From Paracoccus saliphilus (GTDB lineage Bacteria; Pseudomonadota; Alphaproteobacteria; Rhodobacterales; Rhodobacteraceae), in NCBI RefSeq assembly GCF_028553805.1, contig NZ_CP067140.1:2604001-2668000 (forward strand): a stretch of 64,000 nucleotides of DNA, in the 5' to 3' direction. Made by a program: the position numbers and the translations under genes. Below, one piece after another: positions 56,297 to 64,000 of this stretch. Each line of letters starts with the position of its first letter. Positions within the stretch are counted from its first letter, which is position 1. Below the pieces are notes generated by a model. That model saw only the letters and a list, made by a program, of their open reading frames with translations. It did no database searches and was not told where the DNA came from.

Positions 56297-57034
56297 TCAG
56301 ACCATTGCCATTCCGCCATTCACATGCAGCGTGGCCCCGGTCACGTAACCGGCCTCGGCGCTGGCCAGGTAAGCGACGGCCCCGGCGATCTCGGTGGGGC
56401 TGCCCATGCGACCGACGGGAATTTGCCCCAGGATCTTGCCTTTCTGCTCGTCATTCAGCTTGTCGGTCATCGCCGTCTCGATGAAACCGGGGGCGACGCA
56501 GTTCACCGTGATCCCCCGGCTCGCCACCTCGTAGGCAAGGCTTTTCGACATGCCGACCAATCCCGCCTTGGCCGCGGCATAATTGCCCTGCCCCGGATTT
56601 CCCGTCGCGCCAACGACCGAGGTGATATTCACGATCCGCCCCCAACGCGCCTTCATCATCCCGCGCAGCACCGCCCGGGACAGTTGAAACACGCTGGTCA
56701 GGTTGACGTCCAGGACCTGGCTCCATTCCTCGTCGGACATCCGCATGAACAGGTTGTCCCGCGTGATCCCGGCATTGTTGACCAGGATATCCACCGATCC
56801 CATCGCATCCGCCGCCGCCTTGGGCAGCGCGGCGACAGCTTCGGCATCCGCCAGATTCGCTGGCACCACATGCGCCCGCTCCCCCAGCTTCGCGGCCAGT
56901 TCCTGCAACGGCGCCTCGCGCGTTCCCGACAGCGCGACCGTAGCCCCCGCCGAATGCAACGCCTCGGCGATCGCGCCGCCGATTCCGCCCGACGCGCCGG
57001 TCACCAGCGCGTTCTTTCCCGTCAAATCAAACAT
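56297..57034 (-). CDS. fabG: 3-oxoacyl-[ACP] reductase FabG
   Basis: A 245-residue SDR from the ATG at 57034 (MFDLTGKNALVTGASGGIGG). The NADPH site is TGASGGIG, the structural NNAG is present in VDILVNNAGITRDNLF, and the catalytic YxxxK is in GNYAAAKAGLVGMSK. Ser is in NITSVVGATG. It reduces beta-ketoacyl-ACP. The ribosome site is AAGAAGAGGTGGG, supplied by the tail of hairpin repeat copy 9. It lies between fabD and acpP. Confidence 0.98.
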   Translation of the reverse strand: MFDLTGKNALVTGASGGIGGAIAEALHSAGATVALSGTREAPLQELAAKLGERAHVVPANLADAEAVAALPKAAADAMGSVDILVNNAGITRDNLFMRMSDEEWSQVLDVNLTSVFQLSRAVLRGMMKARWGRIVNITSVVGATGNPGQGNYAAAKAGLVGMSKSLAYEVASRGITVNCVAPGFIETAMTDKLNDEQKGKILGQIPVGRMGSPTEIAGAVAYLASAEAGYVTGATLHVNGGMAMV

Positions 57035-57040
57035 GCCCAC

Positions 57041-57092
57041 CTCTTCTTCATTCAAATATCCTCTGGGGGTCCGGGGGGCGAAGCGCCCCCGG
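57041..57092 (-). repeat. GATATTTG-hairpin repeat, copy 9 (fabG ribosome site)
   Basis: On the minus strand: CCGGGGGCGCTTCGCCCCCC, GGACCCCCAGAGGATATTTG, AATGAAGAAGAGG. It is the leader of fabG between fabD and fabG. The AAGAAGAGG ends 6 bases before the fabG ATG. The internal ATG would give M-K-K-R-W-A-C-L-I then stop, overlapping the fabG start out of frame. Confidence 0.85.
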
Positions 57093-57111
57093 AAAATACC
57101 CCCGACCTGTC

Positions 57112-58038
57112 TCACCCCTTCAACGCGGCGATATCCGCCGACACGCCGATATTCTTCACCACCGCCTCGCGCGAAATCCGCTTGATCATGCCCGACAGTG
57201 CCTTGCCCGCGCCGATCTCCCAGAACTCGGTCACGCCCGCCTCGACCAGATGTACCACCGATTCGCGCCAGCGGACCGTGCCGGTTACCTGCTCGACCAA
57301 CAGCCGCCGAATCGCGCCAGGCTCTGTCACCGGCTCGGCGCGGACATTGGCGATCAGCGGCACGGCGGGCGCCTGGATATCCACCCCGGCCAACGCATCC
57401 GCCATGACCGCGGCGGCAGGCTGCATCAGCACCGAATGGAACGGAGCTGATACCGGCAGCATCAGCGCCCGCTTCGCCCCCGCCTCCTTCGCGGCAGCGG
57501 CGGCACGCTCCACGGCATCCTTGTGACCCGAGATCACCACCTGCGCCGGATCATTGTCATTGGCGGCCTGCACGACCTCGTCGCCCGCCACCTCGCGCGC
57601 GATGCGGTCCACCGTCTCGAAATCGAGCCCAAGGATCGCCGCCATCGCGCCCTGCCCGACCGGCACCGCCTCCTGCATGGCCCGCCCGCGCAGGCGCAAG
57701 AGCTGCGCCGTATCGGCCAGCGTCAGCGCTCCCGCTGCGCAGAGGGCCGAATATTCGCCCAGGGAATGCCCGGCGACATAGCTGGCGGCGGAAATGTCGA
57801 TCCCCTCGGTCTCCATCGCCCGGAACGCCGCCATCGAGGCCGCCATCAGCGCCGGCTGCGCGTTCTGCGTCAGCGTCAGCGTCTCGATATCGCCCTCCCA
57901 GATCAGCGCCGACAATTTCTCGCCAAGCGCCTCGTCCACCTCGGCGAACACGTCACGCGCCGCCGGATAGGCCTCGGCCAGGTCGCGCCCCATACCCACG
58001 GTCTGCGCACCCTGCCCCGGAAACACAAATGCCCGCAT
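57112..58038 (-). CDS. fabD: Malonyl-CoA:ACP transacylase
   Basis: A 308-residue enzyme that loads malonate onto ACP. The nucleophile Ser is in VAGHSLGEYSALCAAGALTL, the Gln/Gly start is FPGQGAQTVGMGRDLAEAYP, and the His/Arg partners are in VSAPFHSVLMQPAAAVMADA and RGRAMQEAVPVGQGAMAA. The length is normal. It is the first gene of the fabD-fabG-acpP set on the minus strand. Confidence 0.98.
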   Translation of the reverse strand: MRAFVFPGQGAQTVGMGRDLAEAYPAARDVFAEVDEALGEKLSALIWEGDIETLTLTQNAQPALMAASMAAFRAMETEGIDISAASYVAGHSLGEYSALCAAGALTLADTAQLLRLRGRAMQEAVPVGQGAMAAILGLDFETVDRIAREVAGDEVVQAANDNDPAQVVISGHKDAVERAAAAAKEAGAKRALMLPVSAPFHSVLMQPAAAVMADALAGVDIQAPAVPLIANVRAEPVTEPGAIRRLLVEQVTGTVRWRESVVHLVEAGVTEFWEIGAGKALSGMIKRISREAVVKNIGVSADIAALKG

Positions 58039-58133
58039 CTAAACCCCCAGAAATGTTTTCCTTATACTCCGGCATAGCGCGGGCAAGGCATTGCCGCAAC
58101 TCGCAGGGCAACCGGAACGCAGCCGATGCAATG

Positions 58134-58160
58134 AAAAAAGGGGGCCCCGAAGGCCCCCTT
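58134..58160 (-). terminator. Rho-independent terminator of ndk
   Basis: On the minus strand AAGGGGGCC-TTCGG-GGCCCCCTT is followed by a run of TTTT. It starts 26 bases after the ndk stop and separates ndk from fabD. Confidence 0.92.
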
Positions 58161-58186
58161 TTCCAATTCCGAACAATAAGAACCGA

Positions 58187-58609
58187 TCAGCCGACCAGTT
58201 CCAGCCCCGAAAAGAAGAACGCGATTTCCTGCGCGGCAGTTTCCGGCGCATCCGAGCCGTGAACCGAGTTCTCGCCGACCGACAGGGCGAATTCCTTGCG
58301 GATCGTGCCCTCGGCAGCATCGGCCGGGTTGGTCGCGCCCATCACTTCGCGGTTCTTGGCAATGGCGCTCTCGCCTTCCAGCACCTGCACCACCACCGGC
58401 TCCGAGGCCATGAATTCCACCAATTCGCCATAGAAGGGGCGTTCCTTGTGAACCTCGTAGAACTTGCCGGCCTGCTCGGGCGACAGCTTGATGCGCTTCT
58501 GCGCGACGATGCGCAGGCCCGCTTCTTCGAATTTGGCGTTGATCTTGCCGGTCAGATTGCGCTTGGTGGCATCGGGCTTGATGATCGACAGGGTGCGTTC
58601 GGTGGACAT
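58187..58609 (-). CDS. ndk: Nucleoside diphosphate kinase
   Basis: A 140-residue enzyme from the ATG at 58609 ([20 protein letters not shown]), with AAAGGTAA upstream. The active-site His is in [20 protein letters not shown]. It moves the terminal phosphate from ATP to other NDPs. An upstream in-frame extension without family sequence is rejected. Confidence 0.99.
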   Translation of the reverse strand: MSTERTLSIIKPDATKRNLTGKINAKFEEAGLRIVAQKRIKLSPEQAGKFYEVHKERPFYGELVEFMASEPVVVQVLEGESAIAKNREVMGATNPADAAEGTIRKEFALSVGENSVHGSDAPETAAQEIAFFFSGLELVG

Positions 58610-58808
58610 GGATTTACCTTTATCTGCGGCAGGCCGCGCCCGCCATGAATGAGATCCGCGTCCGGTTATCAGGCTTCTTTCAGACCGGCAAGACTGCGCG
58701 CCCGCCAGTCCGGCCACGGCACAAAAAATCGCCGTCCCATTGCGCTTTCGTGAAACCGATACAACATTGAGGTAGTTGATCCGCGTGGCAAGCAAAGGCG
58801 GCGCCGAC

Positions 58809-59564
58809 ATGCAACCATTCCGCAAGGGCCAGTATCAGGCGAGACTGGCCGAAACGCCCGAGGATATCCGCGCAGCGCAGCGCCTGCGCTGGCTGTGCTT
58901 CATTGCCCGCAACGAAGCGGGCGACGGCGGCGACCAGGTCGATAGCGACGCGCTGGATGCGGAATGCCGCCACATGCTGGTCGAGGACATGACAACCGGG
59001 CAGCTTCTCTGCTGTTTCCGCTTCCTGCCCCTGTCCGGCGGGTCCGAGATCGCCCGCAGCTATTCGGCCCAGTTCTACAATCTCGACGCATTGGCGGATT
59101 TCGACGGTCCGATGGTCGAGATGGGGCGTTTCTGCATCCATCCCGAGGCCCGCGATCCGAATATTCTGCGGATTGCATGGGCGGCCATGACCCGCTTCGT
59201 CGACGAGGCCGGGATCGAAATGCTGTTCGGCTGCTCCAGCTTTACCGGCACCGAACCCGAAGAACATGCCGAGGCCTTCGCCATGCTCAAGGAACGCCAT
59301 CTCGCCCCCCGCCGCTGGCTGCCGCGGGTCAAGGCGCCGAAGGTCTTCCGCTTCGCCCGCGCCCTGCGTCTGCGCAAGCCCGACCCAAAACGGGCGATGG
59401 CCACGATGCCGCCGCTCTTGCGCAGCTACCTGGCCATGGGCGGTTGGGTCAGCGATCACGCGGTGGTCGATTCCTCGCTTCGGACAATGCATGTCTTTAC
59501 CGGTGTCGAGATCCGCGCCATCCCCCCGGCCCGTAAGCGGCTCTTGCGCGCGGTCGCGGGATAG
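58809..59564 (+). CDS. L-ornithine N-alpha-acyltransferase (OlsB type, GNAT-like)
   Basis: A 251-residue protein from the ATG at 58809 ([20 protein letters not shown]); a TTG at 58776 with TGAGG upstream is an alternative. It matches the OlsB/acyl-homoserine-lactone-synthase-like fold: [40 protein letters not shown] and [20 protein letters not shown]. It would acylate ornithine with 3-hydroxyacyl-ACP, the first step of ornithine lipid. The partner olsA (PlsC type), often adjacent, is not in the window after it. Confidence 0.82.
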   Translation: MQPFRKGQYQARLAETPEDIRAAQRLRWLCFIARNEAGDGGDQVDSDALDAECRHMLVEDMTTGQLLCCFRFLPLSGGSEIARSYSAQFYNLDALADFDGPMVEMGRFCIHPEARDPNILRIAWAAMTRFVDEAGIEMLFGCSSFTGTEPEEHAEAFAMLKERHLAPRRWLPRVKAPKVFRFARALRLRKPDPKRAMATMPPLLRSYLAMGGWVSDHAVVDSSLRTMHVFTGVEIRAIPPARKRLLRAVAG

Positions 59565-59582
59565 CGGCGCATCGGCGGATTT

Positions 59583-59679
59583 GCGTCCCGCGATGGCCGG
59601 GGCTCTGCCGTCGTCGGCAGGTCTCTCGAACCGGTGGCGCGGCCGGCCGGCGACCCCGGGATATTTTCATGAAGAATAG
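59583..59679 (+). repeat. GATATTTG-hairpin repeat, copy 10 (long form)
   Basis: A long form with GCGTCCCGCGATGGCCGGGG, CTCTGCCGTCGTC, the inserted GGCAGGTCTCTCGAACCGGT and GGCGC, then CCCCGGGATATTTTCATGAA and GAATAGA. It begins 18 bases after the OlsB stop. Confidence 0.85.
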
Positions 59680-59845
59680 AAAGCGGGCTCGGGCTGTTGG
59701 GCGTGAGTCGGATTCCATCGATGGCCATTTATTCCATGATGGAAACAATAATCCGCATATTTGAAAGATTATGCGCGAAATGGAGTCTGCCTCTACACGT
59801 TACTGCGCGAAAATCGCCACCAGAGCCGCGCGATGCTCGCTGCCT

Positions 59846-59972
59846 GTGTACGCTCTGTGTACAGGTTGTGTACGCCCTGTGCACGGGCTGTGCGACGAGA
59901 ATCCCAGCATTTGCTGACTGAATCGGGTGCATGTTGCGAGGCTGTGCCGATGCAACGCACGCTGCCGTTGCG
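59846..59972 (+). repeat. Five-iteron/GTTGCG module, copy C
   Basis: GTGTAC, GTGTAC, GTGTAC, GTGCAC and GTGCGA start at 59846, 59857, 59868, 59879 and 59890, again at 11 bp. A CAGCA-TT-TGCTG inverted repeat lies near 59905-59916. GTTGCG at 59933, TGCAACGCAC at 59951 and GTTGCG at 59967 give spacing 43/18/16, one base shorter than A and B in the first gap. It is in the same orientation as the others. Confidence 0.85.
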
Positions 59973-60004
59973 TTCCGCCTTCTCGCGCGCCCTCTGCCTA
60001 TATG

Positions 60005-60643
60005 CTAGCCCCGCGTCCGGGGCGGACGTGGCCGATAGACCGGCAGCTTCCAGCCCCAGATCAGGCTGCCCGCACGCAGCACCCAAACGATGACGGCGCA
60101 GGCAATCAAGGCTTCCCCGCGCTGGAAACCCAGCCAATCCAGCCCCGCCGCCATCAGCGCCCCGCCAAAGGCCGCTGTCAGGTAAAGCTGTCCCTGTTTC
60201 AGCACTAGCGGCACTTCATTGCCGACGACATCGCGCATGAGCCCGCCGAACGTACCGGTCACGATGCCCATAATGACAATGATAACAGGGCCATAACCTT
60301 CCTCCATCGCCACGCCGACCCCTGCGGCGACGGCCACGGCCAGCGCCACGCTATCCAGCCAGACCAACAGGCGATAGCGGCTCTCGAACAGATGCGCGGT
60401 CCAGAAAACCAGCAGGGCAGCCCCGGCTGCGATTAGGATATAGGTTGGCTGTTCGACCCAGAACACCGTCTCGCGCCCAAGGATCAGGTCACGCAAGGTG
60501 CCGCCGCCCACCGCCGTCAGCGCCGCCATGAAGATGAACCCCACCGGATCGAGCTGCGCCCGGCTGGCAACCAGCGCCCCGGTCAGCGCGAAAATCAGCA
60601 CCGCGCCATAGTCGAGCATGACAAGCAGACCCGCAAAGCTCAT
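60005..60643 (-). CDS. TRIC-type cation channel family protein (UPF0126)
   Basis: A 212-residue membrane protein with two internal repeats of three helices plus a last one: [20 protein letters not shown] with [20 protein letters not shown], and [20 protein letters not shown] with [20 protein letters not shown]. The GGGTLRD and GGLMRD motifs are typical of the prokaryotic TRIC channels, which pass K+ or Na+. It overlaps rnhA by 4 bases. Confidence 0.93.
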   Translation of the reverse strand: MSFAGLLVMLDYGAVLIFALTGALVASRAQLDPVGFIFMAALTAVGGGTLRDLILGRETVFWVEQPTYILIAAGAALLVFWTAHLFESRYRLLVWLDSVALAVAVAAGVGVAMEEGYGPVIIVIMGIVTGTFGGLMRDVVGNEVPLVLKQGQLYLTAAFGGALMAAGLDWLGFQRGEALIACAVIVWVLRAGSLIWGWKLPVYRPRPPRTRG

Positions 60644-61089
60644 TTGAACGGCGCCATCCCGGCGCGCGCAAGCTCGTCCGCCCGCTCATTCTCGGCATGA
60701 CCTGCATGCCCCTTGATCCAGCACCATTCGACCTTGTGCCGCGCCCGGGCCTCGTCCAGCCGCTGCCAGAGTTCGACATTCTTGACCGGCTTCCTGCCGG
60801 CCGTGCGCCAGCCATTCTTCTTCCAGCCGTGAATCCATTGGCTGACACCGTTTTTCACATAGGCGCTGTCAGTCGTGATGGTGATTTCGCTTGGCCGCGT
60901 CAGCGTCTCCAATGCCGAGATCGCGGCCATCAGCTCCATGCGGTTATTGGTCGTCGCGGCTTCTCCGCCCTGCAATTCCCGCTCTTTCACGATCCGTTCG
61001 CCATCCATCGCGCGCAGCAGGACGCCCCAGCCACCGGGGCCGGGATTGCCGCTGCACGCCCCATCCGTCCATGCGAAAAGCCTTGTCAC
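60640..61089 (-). CDS. rnhA: Ribonuclease HI
   Basis: A 149-residue enzyme that degrades RNA in RNA-DNA hybrids. The catalytic carboxylates are in [20 protein letters not shown] (Asp), [20 protein letters not shown] (Glu) and [20 protein letters not shown] (Asp). The basic handle region [20 protein letters not shown] is present. It overlaps the LysE gene by 4 bases and the TRIC gene by 4 bases. Confidence 0.98.
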   Translation of the reverse strand: MTRLFAWTDGACSGNPGPGGWGVLLRAMDGERIVKERELQGGEAATTNNRMELMAAISALETLTRPSEITITTDSAYVKNGVSQWIHGWKKNGWRTAGRKPVKNVELWQRLDEARARHKVEWCWIKGHAGHAENERADELARAGMAPFK

Positions 61090-61688
61090 GCCCGGCTCAC
61101 CGCCAGTTTCAATCCCAGCATCGCGAAGGACGCCGCGAAGATCCGCCTCATCCAGCGCATCGCACGCTCCGACGCCAGCAAGGCGTCACGTCCGCTGGCC
61201 GCCAGACCCGCATAGATGACGAACACCCCGAATGTCATCCCGGCAAAACCCAGGCCTAGTTCGAGCAGCGCCCCCAACCCGGCCCCGACGGGCAGGAATT
61301 GCGGCAGGAAGGCCATGAAGAACATCGGCAGCTTGGGATTGAGCAGATTAAGCAGGACCCCGCGCCAGACCAGCCGTCCGGCAGGAGTCGGCTCTCCGGC
61401 GCCGAATTGCAATCCGCCCGAGCCTTGCAAGGCGCCCCAGGCCATCCAGAGCAGATAGGCGACACCGGCGAATTTCACCGCCTGGAACAACAGGGCACTG
61501 GTATGCAGCAATGCCGCCAGCCCGGCCATGGCGACCAGCATATGGATGACCGTGGCGATCGTGCAGCCGAGCGCGGCCCAGAGCCCGGCCCGCATTCCCC
61601 CGCCCAATGTCGAGGACAACGTGTAGATCACACCCAGCCCCGGCACGACACAAACGATGAAAGCGGTCAAAAGGTATTCGAAACTCAT
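61086..61688 (-). CDS. LysE/RhtB family amino-acid exporter
   Basis: A 200-residue membrane protein with six helices: [60 protein letters not shown] and [20 protein letters not shown]. The PGP-like start and GxxxG helices fit LysE/RhtB exporters. The substrate is unknown. It overlaps the GST gene by 4 bases. Confidence 0.93.
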   Translation of the reverse strand: MSFEYLLTAFIVCVVPGLGVIYTLSSTLGGGMRAGLWAALGCTIATVIHMLVAMAGLAALLHTSALLFQAVKFAGVAYLLWMAWGALQGSGGLQFGAGEPTPAGRLVWRGVLLNLLNPKLPMFFMAFLPQFLPVGAGLGALLELGLGFAGMTFGVFVIYAGLAASGRDALLASERAMRWMRRIFAASFAMLGLKLAVSRA

Positions 61689-62287
61689 TGATCCAGCCTC
61701 ACATATCCGGGTATTGCCTCGACCCGGCGCAACCAGGCATTGATCGCGGGAAAGCGATCCATCTCGAATCCCCCGCGCGTTCCCGCGCTATGGGTATAGG
61801 CGTACAAGCACAGATCGGCCAAACTCGCCTCGTCGATAAGCCAATCATGCCCTACAAGCCGCTCCTCCATCACCTGCAGCACTGCATGCCCCCGTTTCAG
61901 TAGATCGGCCAAATGTTCTGGCGTGGCATCGGACGCCCGTTCAGGATAACACAGCAGCGCCTGCCGGACCGCGATGACAGGTTCGTGGTTATATTGCTCC
62001 CAGAACATCCAGCCAAGCATTTGCGCCCGCTCCACCGGATCGGACGGGATGAGGGACGTCTCCTCACCCAGATACCACAGGATCGCGTCGGACTCTCCCA
62101 GCTTTCGCCCATCATCCAGGACCAGTGCAGGTACCTTGCCATAGGGCAACACCCCTTCGGCCTTGGCTCGCGTCAAAGCCTCCGAGCCATTCTCGCAATC
62201 GATCACCTCGGCTTCGCGCCCCGTCAGCGCCAGCGCCAGCCGGATCTTGTAGCTATTGCCCGACGAAGGCATCGAATATAGCCGCAT
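61685..62287 (-). CDS. Glutathione S-transferase family protein
   Basis: A 200-residue protein from the ATG at 62287 (MRLYSMPSSGNSYKIRLALA). The thioredoxin-like domain includes YGKVPALVLDDGRKLGESDA with Glu-Ser for glutathione, and the helical C-domain DWLIDEASLADLCLYAYTHS. The ribosome site AAGAAGAAGGGGCGG resembles the tail of the hairpin repeat, though no full element is here. It overlaps the LysE gene by 4 bases. Confidence 0.92.
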   Translation of the reverse strand: MRLYSMPSSGNSYKIRLALALTGREAEVIDCENGSEALTRAKAEGVLPYGKVPALVLDDGRKLGESDAILWYLGEETSLIPSDPVERAQMLGWMFWEQYNHEPVIAVRQALLCYPERASDATPEHLADLLKRGHAVLQVMEERLVGHDWLIDEASLADLCLYAYTHSAGTRGGFEMDRFPAINAWLRRVEAIPGYVRLDQ

Positions 62288-62363
62288 CACCGCCCCTTCT
62301 TCTTTGTTTCCAGCAGCCCGGGAAAGCTCAGCCGTACAGGCCGGACAGAGGCTGCGCCCTCGT

Positions 62364-63320
62364 TCACGCCATTTCCCGCAGGACCCGCGGCACCTTGAAC
62401 TCGACATTCTCCCGCGCCGTCTCGACGATCTCGACGGTCACGTCATACCGGGCGCGAAAAGCGTCGATCACCTCATCGATCAGCACCTCGGGCGCACTGG
62501 CCCCCGCCGTCACCCCGACCTGACGAACACCTTCGATCGCGCGCCAGTCGATCTGCTCCGCCCGCATCACCAATTGCGAATATGCGCAGCCCTCTGCCCG
62601 CCCGACCTCGACCAGGCGTTTGGAATTGCTGGAATTCTGCGCGCCTATCACCAGCAACGCCTCAATCCGTGGCGCGATCGCCTTGACCGCTGCTTGACGG
62701 TTGGTGGTTGCATAGCAGATATCCTCTTTCGCCGGGCCGACAATTTCCGGGAAGCGGGACTGCAAGGCGGCAACGATCGCGGCAGTGTCGTCGACAGACA
62801 AGGTTGTCTGCGTGATGAAAGCCAGCCGGGCCGGATCCCGCGGATGCATCCGGGCGACATCATCGACCGTTTCAACCAGGATGACCTCGCCTTCCGGCAG
62901 CTGACCCATGGTGCCCAGCACCTCCGGATGGCCGGCATGGCCGATCATGACCAGTTGCAAGCCTTCGGCATGATGGCGCGCCGCCTCCATGTGCACCTTG
63001 CTGACCAGCGGACAGGTCGCGTCCACAAAAACCATATCGCGTTGCCTGGCCTCGGTCGGGACCGATTTTGGCACACCATGGGCGGAAAAGATCACCGGTC
63101 TGTCATCGGGGCACTCATCCAGTTCCTCGACGAAGACGGCCCCCTTCTCCCGCAATGAATCGACAACATATTTGTTGTGCACGATCTCATGCCGGACATA
63201 GACCGGAGCGCCCCATTTCTGCAACGCCATCTCGACGATCTTGATGGCACGGTCCACGCCTGCGCAAAACCCACGTGGCGCGGCAAGAAAGAGCGTCAAA
63301 GGCGGTTTTTCATGTTCCAT
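62364..63320 (-). CDS. ispH: 4-hydroxy-3-methylbut-2-enyl diphosphate reductase
   Basis: A 318-residue Fe-S enzyme of the last step of the MEP isoprenoid pathway. The three cluster Cys are in [40 protein letters not shown] and [20 protein letters not shown], with the conserved ISAHG-like [13 protein letters not shown]. The length is standard. CAAGGAT precedes the ATG. It is the first gene of the downstream GST-LysE-rnhA-TRIC group, 76 bp from the GST start. Confidence 0.98.
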   Translation of the reverse strand: MEHEKPPLTLFLAAPRGFCAGVDRAIKIVEMALQKWGAPVYVRHEIVHNKYVVDSLREKGAVFVEELDECPDDRPVIFSAHGVPKSVPTEARQRDMVFVDATCPLVSKVHMEAARHHAEGLQLVMIGHAGHPEVLGTMGQLPEGEVILVETVDDVARMHPRDPARLAFITQTTLSVDDTAAIVAALQSRFPEIVGPAKEDICYATTNRQAAVKAIAPRIEALLVIGAQNSSNSKRLVEVGRAEGCAYSQLVMRAEQIDWRAIEGVRQVGVTAGASAPEVLIDEVIDAFRARYDVTVEIVETARENVEFKVPRVLREMA

Positions 63321-63632
63321 ATCCTTGCCCTAACGTGACGACAAAGCATCGTCCAGACACAGCGCGTTTACATCCCCTATATCGATAGCCCGCGGGCATC
63401 GCGCCGCCAATCCATAAAATCGCAAGCTTTTTGCATAAATTTTAATAACTTGGAAATTGACCTGGCCTCGAGTCGAGAGCTTCATGACATCGCGTCCTCC
63501 GACTACAAGCGCCCATATAATTCCAAGGTTCAACATGTGTCAGCCAAGTTTGTGTTTTCCTGCCCTCTCATGAGCATAGTACCCAGATATACGACGCGGC
63601 TGCGAGCAAGTTTGGTTCGAATTTCGTTTCCA
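63321..63632. other. 312-bp intergenic region upstream of ispH
   Basis: It is AT-richer than the surroundings, with A/T-rich runs such as GCATAAATTTTAATAACTTG near 63432-63451. A promoter for ispH is likely here but I cannot fix it. A 68-codon minus-strand frame (63330-63536) has no family sequence and is not called. Confidence 0.45.
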
Positions 63633-64000
63633 TCAATCCGCAAGAGCGAGAATCGCGGTCACGTCCAGATGTGCTTCAAGATGCTCGGCCAATTCATCCA
63701 GCGTCTGCTCCACCCCGGTCTCGTATCCCGGCTGCGATGTGACGCCCAATCGCTCCAGATAGGCTGCGCGGAAGCGGTCATCGGCAAACAATCCGTGCAG
63801 ATAGGTGCCCATGATTCGCCCATCGCGACTGACAGCACCATCCGGGCCGGGCACATGCGCGAAAGGACGGTTGCAATCCGGGCCGGTGCTCTGCCCCATA
63901 TGGATTTCATATCCCGAGACGGGATGCCCAAGGGCTTCGCCGTTCACGCGGACCAACCGCTTGGTTTCTGCCATCTCGGTTTCGATATCGAGCAGGCCAA
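63633..64000 (-). CDS. cobQ: Cobyric acid synthase CobQ, C-terminal part, start beyond the window
   Basis: The frame runs off the right edge, so only ~121 C-terminal residues are present (GLLDIETEMAETKRLVRVNG onward); the ATG at 63974 is internal. The glutamine-amidotransferase features fit CobQ: PVSGYEIHMGQSTGP and IMGTYLHGLFADDRF, which holds the catalytic His. It amidates adenosylcobyrinic acid a,c-diamide in cobalamin synthesis. No cobalamin riboswitch can be checked, as the 5' end is absent. Confidence 0.9.
   Translation of the reverse strand, partial: GLLDIETEMAETKRLVRVNGEALGHPVSGYEIHMGQSTGPDCNRPFAHVPGPDGAVSRDGRIMGTYLHGLFADDRFRAAYLERLGVTSQPGYETGVEQTLDELAEHLEAHLDVTAILALAD

Larger units (their letters stand above)
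59565..60004. other. 440-bp convergent intergenic region with two repeat elements
   Basis: Between the OlsB-like and TRIC genes. It holds hairpin repeat copy 10 (59583-59679) and repeat module copy C (59846-59972). The stretch 59700-59840 between them is more AT-rich than its surroundings, with no gene I can support. Confidence 0.6.

Noticed and set aside
28469..59932. Short minus-strand peptides through the three modules (for example RCICDD..., RCIGDT...)
   Set aside because: Copies A and B stay in one frame but copy C shifts because one gap is a base shorter, and no codon-level conservation is seen. Treated as non-coding.
63330..63536. 68-codon minus-strand frame upstream of ispH
   Set aside because: No recognisable family, no clear ribosome site, AT-rich intergenic composition.

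Overview
The window is high-GC DNA from an alphaproteobacterium of the family Rhodobacteraceae, most likely Paracoccus or a close relative. This rests on gene content and order: a YceD-rpmF-plsX-fabH block with ihfA-merR further on, an SseB-type protein, a two-domain dCTP deaminase, both phosphatidylcholine synthase and an OlsB-type ornithine acyltransferase, a TRAP transporter, and an omega-transaminase that closely resembles what I remember of the Paracoccus denitrificans enzyme. It reads as core chromosome. I see no phage, insertion sequence, rRNA operon or CRISPR array. The only tRNA is tRNA-Pro(GGG).

Layout. 1-5.4 kb: amino-acid/sodium symporter (cut at the left edge), a lone family-5 solute-binding protein, phosphatidylcholine synthase, SseB-like protein, BamE. 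5.5-13.3 kb: YceD, L32, PlsX, FabH, then a DksA-like gene and a TRAP transporter lying between fabH and ihfA-merR, then tRNA-Pro. 13.4-21.5 kb: dCTP deaminase; on the minus strand a THUMP methyltransferase, a small basic protein, ScpB/ScpA, NagZ, a SPOR protein and ArgS. 21.8-35.2 kb: cation/proton antiporter, DEAD-box helicase, Lnt, GST, J-domain protein, BolA, GlpX, RecJ, a metallo-hydrolase and aminopeptidase P. 35.3-48.3 kb: SDR, citrate synthase, GltX, ComEC, methyltransferase, omega-transaminase, a small exported protein, a TetR-controlled VOC/VOC/AHSA1 operon, a glycosyltransferase with a TfoX_C protein, and MiaB. 48.5-64 kb: PolA, zinc-finger protein, ABC ATPase, HIT protein, a GT14-like transferase facing a sulfotransferase, the fatty-acid genes acpP-fabG-fabD, Ndk, OlsB-like, TRIC channel, RNase HI, LysE, GST, IspH and the C-terminus of CobQ (cut at the right edge).

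Together the genes form a housekeeping region rich in envelope and lipid functions (PlsX, FabH, FabD, FabG, AcpP, Pcs, OlsB, Lnt, BamE, NagZ), with chromosome and RNA maintenance (ScpAB, IHF, PolA, RecJ, MiaB, ArgS, GltX).

Two repeat families lie between the genes and are the most unusual content. (1) Three same-orientation copies (about 4.8, 28.6 and 59.9 kb) of a ~128-bp module: five GTGYAC-type hexamers at an exact 11-bp period, then a GTTGCG / TGCAACGCAC / GTTGCG cluster whose internal spacing is the same in all three copies. (2) Ten copies of a short GC-hairpin element ending in GATATTTGCATGAAGAAG, mostly at gene 3' ends, but twice placed so that its purine-rich tail lies at the Shine-Dalgarno position of recJ and fabG. 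I do not recall a published description of either family. That is a limit of my memory, not a search result.
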